Origin: Ophiobolus disseminans
Taxonomy: Eukaryota > Ascomycota > Dothideomycetes > Pleosporales > Phaeosphaeriaceae
Assembly (NCBI GenBank): GCA_010093685.1
Contig: MU006227.1
Location: 210,256-274,255, forward strand
Length of the DNA: 64,000 bases
Direction: 5' to 3'
This document shows positions 55,356-64,000 of the stretch, piece after piece. Below the pieces are notes generated by a model. The model made no database searches and had not been told where the DNA came from. It was given only the letters and a program-made list of their open reading frames with translations. Position 1 is the stretch's first letter. Each line of letters begins with the position of its first letter. The position numbers were made by a program, and so were the translations under genes.

Positions 55356-58300
55356 TCACTGGAACCGATCAACAACATCCTCATCCCCGTACCTCTTAAC
55401 GATATTCTCAAACACCTCATCCAATGTCGCCTTCCCCACAGAATAGTACTCCACTCCCAGTTCCTCCTTGGCCTCCTCCAGGACCCTGATCAATTTCACC
55501 ATTTCGCGCCCCTCAGCGGGGACCTCGACGCGTATCTGCCCACCCTGTGTCTCACGGCTGATCTTCGCGTTCGGAAAACTGGTGGTGATCCAGTCGCGCA
55601 TGATCTGGAGCTCGGAAGCGGAAGTGCGCGGTGCAGATGCGGAGACGAGGTGGATGTGAAATTGGTCGCCTGCGCGCCGCTTGAGGTCTTCGCGCTCGCC
55701 GAGGGCGAGCATGCGCGATGAGACGATGCCGATGCGGTCGGCGAGAGCGTCGGCTTCTTCCATGCTGTGAGTTGTGAGTACTACTGCTCTGTTCTTTGCA
55801 ATAGTTTGCAAGCAGCGCCACAACGTGCGCTTGGCATTAGCATCGAGCGCTGACGAGGGTTCGTCGAGAACCAATACGCGCGGGTTCCCAACCAATGCGA
55901 CCGCAAGACTAAGTTTGCGTTTGGTGCCGCCAGAGAGATTCTGTGCGAGTTGAGATTCCCATTCTTCGAGGCCGCAGGCGGCGATGACAGTGGAGACGTT
56001 GTGCTCGACATCTTGTACACCTCGCGTTTTGGCGAAGAAGCGCAGGGTTTCGCGCACGGTGAGGACGTCTGCGGAGTCGAATTGCGGACAGACGCCCAGA
56101 CTTGCACGGGCAGCGACGGGGTGCGATAGGATGGAATGGCCTGCAATGTCGATGGAAGACACTGTGGTCGATGGCTTGACGTCTCCTCTGATCATGGAGA
56201 TGATGGTAGATTTGCCGGCACCGTTCGGTCCAAGCAATGCAAAGATCTCAGAGTGCTGGACGCCGAAGGTGACGTTGTCGACGGCAAGGTTCTTACCGAA
56301 GCGCTTGGTAACGGAGTTGACGCAGAGGTCGGTGTCCGGTGAGGCCAGACGCTTGCGTTCGGTGACGAGGTCGGGAGACATGTCTGTTGCTTCTGTGTCG
56401 GGGGTGGATTTGTGCGAGCGCTTGGTTGGCATGGCGAAGCCGCTGTCCCACCAAAGAAGCAGGGCGAAGAAGAAAATGCCTTGTAAGATGAGGTACATGA
56501 TTGGACCGCCGAAGAGGTAGATGGATCCGAGAGCGCGGCCGTTGCACATCACGCCCATCTGTTGGAGACCAATGTAGAAGGCACGCTCCATGCTGACGAC
56601 TGGCGAGACTATGCCGAGACCAAAAAATAGCGCGTTCATGGCGGGCTCCAGATCCTGGTATGGAGTGGAAGACTGTACGCCGATGAGACCACCAAAGTAG
56701 GCGAAATAGAAGATGACTTGGCCAAGGGCCATAATGAGCCAAGCAGTTACAGGTGTGCGTGCGAACAATGAGATGACGTAGCTCAAGAGTGCGCATACGA
56801 TACCATACAAAAGCAGTATGATGAATATATAGCCAAGGCCGACCCAGGTGGGCGAAGAGGCCGATAGGAGTCCGGTGGCGACGGCGCTGATGACGAAGAT
56901 AAATATGCTGTCGAAGGACAAATGAGATAACCAGAGAGGGATTGGTCGGATTCCGTTGGAGTATTGCATCGAGCGAACATTTGAAATGCGCTCGTTCGTT
57001 GGGTATAGAGCGAAAAAGACAGGGTAACTGTGGGCAGTGAGCGAAGTCTCACCTAGCAGTTCATTAGCAACTTACCACGCCATGATCAAGCCGTAGTAGA
57101 TGATGAACATCAACGGCTTGAAATCAATGAGCTGTGGAATCGTCGTACTCGCAAACGAATAATACGATCCTGACATTGGAACACCACTCTTCATGATGTT
57201 GTAAATATTCAGCATCTGATTCGAGCTGTCCACGCGTCGAGCGTTCACCAAAACAGTAGGCCCAGATTTATCGTCGCCCATCCACACGCCACCTTTAAGG
57301 GATGTGGATGGAGAATAGTCATCCTCGAGCGCCGACGACTGTATTCGTTTCTTAGCCAAAGCGGCCCAGTTGTTGTGAATCGCTGACCGGAACTCGTCGT
57401 ACGTGTTCACGAGGATGAACTGGTCGCTGATCTGGGTTGCGTTGCTATACCCATTTGTTGCATAAGAGCCGTAACTCCGTGTGTGGTTCATGCTGTACAC
57501 GCTTGCCACTAGACCTAGTTGCTTTTCGTTCAAGCTACCTCTGGGCCCGAATACGTACTTTTTTACATAGAGTTCATCTACTGGTCCGTAATAGGAAGAG
57601 CTAGAAGAACGGGCATAGAAGCCGCTTCCGAAGTCATTGCGATACGTGTAGTCGTAAACCAGATCAGCCGCCACAGGGCATTTCAATGGCTTCGTCACCG
57701 ACTTGATGAGAAGCGGTGCGATGCCTGCGCCAACGATAGCGAAGGCGACGGCGATGAAGTAAGGGACCCAGCGACGTGGTAGGATTCGGAAGCGCTTACA
57801 GACGAGAATCCACCATTGTTTGAGCACGGAAATAGGTTTACCCTCGGTGAGCTCGTAGTCATTTTCGCTGATGTTGACTGTAACGTGAGTGGCCTTGGCC
57901 TTGATCGACTTTTCGTCATTGGAAGGCTCCTCGGCCGATTGGATCGTCTCGCCAGTGACCTTGATGAATAGCTCTTCCATTGTCGGTCCGGATAGCTGGT
58001 AGTCTCGCAAATTGTGCTTTTCGAGCTCTTCAACAAGCTCAGCAGCGAGTGCAGCTGTGGTAACACGGTACACAGTCTGATGTCGAGACTGCTCCCGGTG
58101 TACAGTTCCGGAGATCTTAGGCTCGACGTTTGAATGGCAAGGTAACTTGACAGTGTACCCATTGCCATAGCTATGCTTGAGAGTGGCGGCAGTACCGGAA
58201 GCTCGCATGGAACCCTTGTACATGATTGCAATGTCATCGGCCAGGAAGTCCGCTTCATCGAGGTAATGTGTGGTGAGGATGATTGTTCGTCTGCTACGTT

Positions 58301-60412
58301 CTGCGAGCAAGATCTCCCAAATGCGTCGGCGAGAGATAGGATCAAGTCCAGTGGACACCTCGTCAACGCAGCAAACGGCGCTACCGCCAGCGAACATAAT
58401 AGCCATTTGTAGCTTTCGCTTCTGACCGCCGGATAGTGTCTTTGCTCTTTTGTTAAGTTTCTTTTGTAGATCCACACCTCTCGCAAGCTCGTTGACAACT
58501 TCTTCGTTGACGTCAGAGAGGCATTTTAGCTCGCTGAAGATGCGAATGTGCTCCTTGACAGTAAGATCAGGCCTTAATTGTTTTAGCATGGTACATGCCC
58601 ATGGCAAATTTCCACTTACCAGATCACATTGTGTTGAGGCGCATAACCAAGCCCACCAGTCGGATCAATGATGATGCTGCCAGATGATACCTTCTGATCT
58701 CCCGCCACACAATTCAACGTCGTGCTCTTTCCACTACCATTAGGACCGAGGAGACATAGAATTTGTCCCGGATAAGCCTTTAGATTAATGCCTTTGACTG
58801 CATGCACATCCTTCCGGCGTTTGAAAAGCCTGGAGAAGATGCCAGGATGATATCTAGAGCGGTGTCAGCCAAGCGATCTTTAGCATACCCAGACAACATT
58901 ACTTACGTCTTGGTGAAACCCGATAATACAACAGTAGGATCTCCAGGGCTTGTAGGCTTCTCGAATCTTCTGTGCTGAGACGCGGTGGAGTGAAGTAAAT
59001 GCTCGACCAGAAAAGCCAGGGGAGGGAAGACCAGAATGTGGATTATAACTATGACCCAGTGGAAATACAAAGGCATGCGGAACTCACCAAGCTCGTCTTC
59101 CGCCTTGTACGCCGAACCTGTCATTGAAACTGGTTTGTCTTCAGATTCGAATGCTGCATGTCCGGTAACGTAGTATGTAAAGTTGGATGTAGGGAAGAGG
59201 ATGCTAAGAATGGCGCAAACAGCACGAGTCTGGTCGAACAGTACGACGGGTAAAATGGCACCAACGACCGCGATGACGGTCATAATCGAGCCACTCAGTT
59301 GCGCTTTCCGGAAAAAGGAAGCACCGAAGAGTGAGAACGAGGTTATGGAAAGCCCGGCCATGATCGTGAAGCCAGCCGGCAGGGCACGCGATGTTACTGG
59401 AAAGCACACAAGTGAAATGATCAGACCGACTGAGAGCCAGCTCGGTAAGTAGATGATAGCGAATGAGATCCAATTCGAAATTTGGCGTAGAAGTCGACCG
59501 CGAACGTTAGAATCGCCTGAGATCATGGTATCGATGAGACCAGACATGCCAAGCTCTCGCTCACGGGCGATGAATGAAGTCATGTGATAGACAAGCTCAA
59601 CTAGAGCGAATGCGAAGACAGGACCGAAGGCGTAGATACAGTACATCAGGTAATTCGATGTTCTTGACTTATCCAGCACCTCTTGATCCTGATCAGTATA
59701 GAGGATAACTTTCATCTCTTCTGGTAGATCTGATGTAGCGTTCGAGCCAGCTCTTTTGATAAATTCTTGCTCGAGAGCGCGCTGAAGAGGCAATAGGTCG
59801 ATCTCGGGTCCATTGTTGTTGCTTGTGACGTCGGCGAAACCTCCCCAGTTGTCACCTTGGCCTCGGATTGTATAGTTCCATGTACCAGGACTAGATTCGT
59901 TTGAGCCTTGAGTGGGACTGGAGCCAAATATAATAGCTCCAAAGCATGGCGAGGACCCTTTTGTGTCTGTTCGGCAATCTTGTGCGAGGGCAAATGTATC
60001 ATTGAATCGTGTGGCTGTTCCGCCGGCAGCCTCGACTCGCCGTGAGATAGATTCAATGACTAAGTCTACGTCTCCGCCGGTCATGCCATTGTTGATGAAG
60101 CCAACAATGTCCCTTCCATTGCTAGCCGCAATGCCTTGCTCGAGGGTTCGTATCTTGGTTACATGAGCATTGTTCGGACACAGCTTTCTTCTTGCTCCGC
60201 AGGGGCAATACCGGTGCGCTACTTACAGTATGAGGCGATGATACTCCCCAATGTTGTGGCGAGGCGAAAAAGTTCTTTGAGTATCCGACGACAAGAACGA
60301 TAGCAAGTGGGAGAGCGAATGCGCGAACGAAAGTAAAGATAGGTCTGCGCACGCAGATGAGGAGTAAATTCTTTCGGATCAAAGCCCACAGCTGCCTTAG
60401 CAGCAGCAACAT
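55356..60412 (-). CDS. ABCA-type full-length ABC transporter
   Basis: Five exons: 60227-60412, 58907-60153, 58620-58853, 57076-58572 and 55356-57027. All junction phases agree, giving 1611 residues from the ATG at 60412. Layout is TMD1, NBD1, TMD2, NBD2. TMD1 begins with LIRKNLLLICVRRP, followed by a large extracytosolic loop. NBD1 has Walker A GPNGSGKST, signature LSGGQKRKL and Walker B CVDEVSTGLD. NBD2 has GPNGAGKST, signature LSGGTKRKL and VLDEPSSALD. HNVIWPDLTVKEH is restored only by the 47 nt intron after Walker A. Class A transporters flip lipids or sterols; the substrate here is unknown. Confidence 0.93.
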
Positions 60413-61140
60413 AGTGACGACTGACGGGCTGTTCAAGGACTGAGTGAGAGACAAAAGAAGGAGATTAACTGTTCAACGCGAGACGCGCCTCAATTAAGAC
60501 GTTAAAGTACCGTCAATAGCGACGAAAACACAAGGGGATGCAAGTGGGCAATCAAAGAGCCTATTGGCACCGCCTCGTTCAAGCGTGTGACAGTGCCCAA
60601 CATCGAGCACCGTGCGCAGCGCCGCGTTGGAGAGGCATCTACCTACCTAGGTAGGCAGTGTTTCGCTTTCCCGGCAACACGAAGGTCAGTGACGTTCTAT
60701 CTCGTAACGGGAGAGGCTATGCATCCAGGAGAATTCAGGCTGCCTAGGCCACCCGCACGCTGATTGGGATGCAAAAGACCCGTGGGGCCGGAAAGATTGC
60801 AGAGGATGAGGCTGAGTCCTTGGCGAGGCACCATTGTTTCCCATGTTGCTATATTGCAGAATAAGCCTTCAAGAGTTTAATGTGCGATGGAGGTACTTGA
60901 GCGTTAGATCGTTGGAACCTGCATGCTGCAGAGATGCGTGGCCCCATCGCGCGGTCACAGCACCACGGGCGCTAAGCGATCAACACTGCCCAGGTGGGCA
61001 TCGGACCTGCGTACAAGGCGGCAACATTGCGGCAACATTAAGGATTAGGAGAGCACGTCGACCTAGATGTGCTTTGTTGCGACACTGTCCAGCACAATAG
61101 AGTAGTGTCTCTAGCTTTCTAAGCTAATTTTCAAGGGTTA
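60413..61140. other. Intergenic, about 730 bp, border with transposon zone
   Basis: ABCA promoter. No gene. Sequence becomes repeat-like near 61.1 kb. Confidence 0.5.
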
Positions 61141-62290
61141 TCGTGCCCGCCCGCGGGTTACCGTGCAGGTCGGCGTACCGAGGTTAACGGCGTAACGCAC
61201 CAGACGGCGTAACGCACTACCCCAACACCAAAACAGCACCTCTTTTTGAGGCTATTGAGCCACGTACAATAGCTATTATTGCGATCTGCTTTAGTGTTGA
61301 GCTGCAAAGGCCTTGCTTCACATATATAGCTATCTATATTTTGCTGGAAGCTTGATATCTCGGCCGAGATGGTGGTGCGCCTGGTCCAGCACCTGAAGCC
61401 TTCCCACCAGCCTGAGGCTCTACACCCACCCTTTTTTTAAGGCTGCCTTTGCAGGAGCCTTAAGCCTCATCCTGTTGCCCTTTTGGGTCGCTTTAAGAGC
61501 GTTTTGGAGTCGTTGTTGAGTCCTACAAGCAGCTGCCCTAGACGCCTTCTCAGCAGCCTTTTCAGCCTTCTCCTTCTCCCTCAATATCCTGGCCTCCACC
61601 TTGGCCTGACGCCTAGCCTGAGTATCCTGGCCTTGACCAGCCTTCTCTCCTTACAAGTCTTTGCTGCCTCTACTTTTTGAAGTTGTTGTTGCTCCTCCTC
61701 AGCCTCCTGCTGCTGCAGGCGATCACGTGCTTCCTTCACCTTCCTTAGGGACTAGAAAACAGCTCCACCATGGTACTCCTCAGGCGCCTCCAAAGGGAGG
61801 GCCTTGTCTCGCTTCCTGCGCAGCCTCTCGTTAATTAAGGCCTCCTTAAGGCCTTTAGCCTCCTGCGCAAGGAGGCTCTTTTGGACTAAGATTAAGTGGA
61901 AAGCCTGGCTGAGCTTTTGAGCTTGTGGATTACCCTGATCCTTAACTACCTGTTGTAACAGGCCCTTAGTCTTTCTCCAATTAGAGGCGCTCAAGGTTAA
62001 GGACTCGCTGTCACTTAAGGCTTGCTCAATAGCCTTATAGTGGAACCTTTTGAGTATTGCCTCAGGCTTAAAAGGTGATAGGCTAGTTGCCTTAAAGGCC
62101 TTAAGGATCGTTGTTTTCTAGAAGGAGATCTCCTAGGCAGCCATAAGCATGGGATAGAAGTTTCTCTTGCTTATTGAAGTAAGCCCTTAGCACCTCTCTA
62201 AGAAGGCTAAGATCTAGCTTGAGTAGGCTGTTAAGAGAGGCTTAAACATAACAACGTCAAGTGGCTAGAGCGTGTAGGTTGGATAAGGAA
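61141..62290 (-). mobile_element. Degraded pogo/Fot1-like Tc1-mariner transposase
   Basis: Minus-strand fragments match the C-terminal half of fungal pogo-type DDE transposases. FKATSLSPFKPEAILKRF is followed by LSASNWRKTKGLL and then the best hallmark, EEYHGGAVF. A tail GRDIKLPAKYR lies near 61330. Several in-frame stops interrupt it and CTAG/TTAA-type words are frequent, as expected after RIP. No intact catalytic DDE domain. The right boundary is approximate. Confidence 0.7.
61189..61217 (+). repeat. Direct repeat GGCGTAACGCAC
   Basis: The 12-mer occurs twice, 17 bp apart (61189-61200, 61206-61217), just outside the pogo relic. It may belong to the element's terminal region. Confidence 0.6.
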
Positions 62291-62339
62291 GATTTTTTTT
62301 ATATCATTTACATTGCACTACCTATTGCTAGCATAAATA

Positions 62340-63300
62340 CAATGAAGCTCATGCAGTCCTAGGGACTATAGAGCGCTGCGCATACCTTGCTAATCTCTCT
62401 TTTCTAGAGTCCACGCTTAGTGCTATCAGCTGCAGTCTTTCACCTGCGTTGTGCATTCCTGCCTATTCTCTCTTTCTATCTTTCTTTGCAATTTTGTCGT
62501 TATTATATGCCCTTAGAGGGCTCCTGCTGCTAGCAGCTATCTTGCTGTAGCAATCTCTGTTTTCCTTAAGAAGTCTATTAACGCAGCACTTCCCTTTGCA
62601 GTACTAAATAGCTATTGTAGCGTTAGAGTAGGCACGTCTAGTGTGTTTAACATCATTTTCCTCTCTTTTGTATAGTGCTTACAGTGTAGGAGAAGGTGTT
62701 CTAGCGTCTGTAGGGCCCTGTAACTGCCAAAGCATTCTCCCTTGTCGTCCTTGCCTATAGCCCTAGAAAATTGCTTAAAGAAGCCCTTTCCTAGCTTAAG
62801 CTAGTAGTAGGCAGCTAGCACTCTTCTTAAGCTAGAGAGTAGCTGCATCTTGTACGCGATTTTTAGCCTTTCTTGTGTAGCCTTGCTGTAGGCCCTGCCC
62901 TTCTGTTTAGGCCTATAATCTGTATCTAACTAGGTAGCTAACCTAAGCCTTTAGGTCTAGGCGTTAGAGGCGTGATTTCCCTCTGTAAGTATCATTAGCT
63001 ATTGCAAAGGACTTGCATCTATATGCTTTAAGATAAGTAAGGTTTACTTTACGGAGTTTAGTGACAATTCTATTAGAGAAAGCAATCCTAGTAAAGAAGG
63101 TCTTATATAGTGTCTTCTAGTTGTTAGTGTAATTTAGCGTTCTGTTGTAGAGGTAAACTGCTGCTCTAGTGATTTTAGGCTACAGTTTCTAGGAGAGGTT
63201 AGCATCTAATCTTATAGCGCGTGCCTTCTCCTTGTTCACACCCCCTAAGCGTTCAGCACCTCTATTCTAGGCTTAAGTATTAGGAGCTGAAGGCTTAATA
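62340..63300 (-). mobile_element. Degraded Tad1-like LINE retrotransposon 3' part
   Basis: On the minus strand near 62690-62940 a broken frame reads YSKATQERLKIAYKMQLL, LKLGKGFFKQFSRAIGKDDK and LQTLEHLLLHCKHYTKERK. This is the zinc-knuckle-like C-terminus of non-LTR ORF2 proteins (G-x-F-K, C, Q-T-x-E-H-L-L-L-x-C). Stops replace Gln/Trp positions, and TA-rich composition fits RIP. Limits approximate. An AT-rich plus-strand frame at 63333-63542 is not recognised. Confidence 0.55.
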
Positions 63301-63545
63301 ATAATGCCTTTGGAGTTAAGCTAGCGCTAAACTTGTGGCTTAATAGTGGTGATCTTATTATCTGCTTTAATAATCTTAATAGTGATGTTGAAATAGATTC
63401 TAAGAAAGGTAAAGAAGATCCTAAGTTTGTTAATAATAGAGTTAGGAGTTCTGTTGTCCGTAAAGTACATGTCCTATTAGAGTCTAGAGAACCTACAGGT
63501 AATAAGCATTTAACTCTTCTCCTTAGTAATTGTCAGATTTGATGA

Positions 63546-63726
63546 TGTATTAGACCTCGATAATGGATCAGATGAATTGATGATGATGTTGTATTCTGGT
63601 GTTCTCTCAGTCAAGTGCGGAGTTTGACCAGGTGTCAGATCTAGTACTAGTGTGCCAAGGCGCTTGTGCCGGCCCCTCCTGTTTCTTTCAGTGTTGGTAG
63701 CCTCACAGCACCCCTGATATCTAACA
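63546..63726 (-). repeat. Probable Copia LTR (181 bp)
   Basis: On the minus strand it begins TGTTAGATATC and ends TCTAATACA, imperfect inverted ends with the TG..CA rule. A purine-rich tract (AGCTGAGGGGGTG) precedes it, as a polypurine primer should. Confidence 0.65.
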
Positions 63727-64000
63727 CACCCCCTCAGCTTGGATGTATTTGCAAGCTAGTAACCTCAGGTGATGATAAGGTCCTTAAGTTTTGCTTGAAG
63801 TTCTTCTAATTGTGCCTCCTTAGTCACCTTGTGTGGTGATACCTTGACTAATCCAACTTGATGAAGGAAGTTTAGCCACTTGTTGCCTGGCAACACCTTA
63901 GTGAAGCCATCTGCAATCATTTCTGATGATTGAATGTATTCCACAGTGATCTTTCCACTTGCAACCTCCTGTCTTATCCAGTGGTTGTGAATGTCCACAT
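63727..64000 (-). mobile_element. Ty1/Copia pol C-terminus (RNase H end), cut by window
   Basis: Frame from the right edge to a stop at 63765 contains DIHNHWIRQEVASGK, VEYIQSSEMIADGFTKVLPG and FLHQVGLV, the typical Copia RNase H ending (D-I-x-x-H-x-I-R, E-Y, A-D-x-x-T-K-x-L-P). No stops here, so this copy is younger than the pogo and LINE relics. The 5' part lies beyond 64000. Confidence 0.85.

Noticed and set aside
1..64000. tRNA, rRNA or CRISPR features
   Set aside because: No A/B-box pairs, rRNA motifs or regularly spaced repeats were found; CRISPR is not expected in a fungus.

Overview
The window is nuclear DNA of a filamentous ascomycete (Pezizomycotina, probably Dothideomycetes). Most genes carry short introns of about 45-85 nt with GTAAGT-like donors and CTAAC/CTGAC-like branch sites. 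Typical fungal families are present: a Zn2Cys6 regulator, SRP9/21, a FEX fluoride exporter, NmrA-like, GPI-anchored and ABCA proteins. The right end looks like transposon relics mutated by RIP (repeat-induced point mutation). I traced exons by hand and checked that intron phases and total lengths agree for nearly every multi-exon gene.

Layout. 0-11.5 kb is mostly housekeeping: a GH115 alpha-glucuronidase (cut by the left edge), uracil phosphoribosyltransferase, the fluoride exporter, U1-70K, mitoribosomal mL43, triosephosphate isomerase and a CHY zinc-finger protein. 12-15 kb holds a broken lineage-specific gene and two weak relics. 15-21.7 kb has an AlcR-like zinc-cluster regulator, an NmrA-like protein, a DUF1308 protein, SRP9/21 and a small charged protein with an in-frame TAG. 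22.8-25.1 kb is the most unusual part: a secreted protein made of four cysteine-rich modules, each split by a phase-1 intron at the same codon, followed by a one-module pro-peptide paralogue with the same intron. 25.6-41 kb mixes small unknown proteins, a BMT6-like methyltransferase, a CMD-family protein, an aspartic-protease-like membrane protein with a lost catalytic Asp, a GPI-anchored repeat protein with two in-frame TGA codons, PHS1, a RING protein and Prp19. 41.4-49.1 kb is a secreted enzyme block: GH31 alpha-glucosidase, short unspecific peroxygenase and GH95 alpha-fucosidase. 50.4-54.6 kb is a broken kinase/Sel1/ankyrin locus carrying three copies of a 123-132 nt element. 55.4-60.4 kb is a full-length ABCA transporter. 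From 61.1 kb on there are pogo, LINE and Copia remains.

Two themes stand out. The first is the modular cysteine-rich secreted family. The second is a set of six in-frame stop codons in four otherwise long-open accessory genes, while every conserved core gene is intact. Ordinary decay or RIP can explain the stops. UAG/UGA recoding, for example by A-to-I mRNA editing, is a testable alternative.
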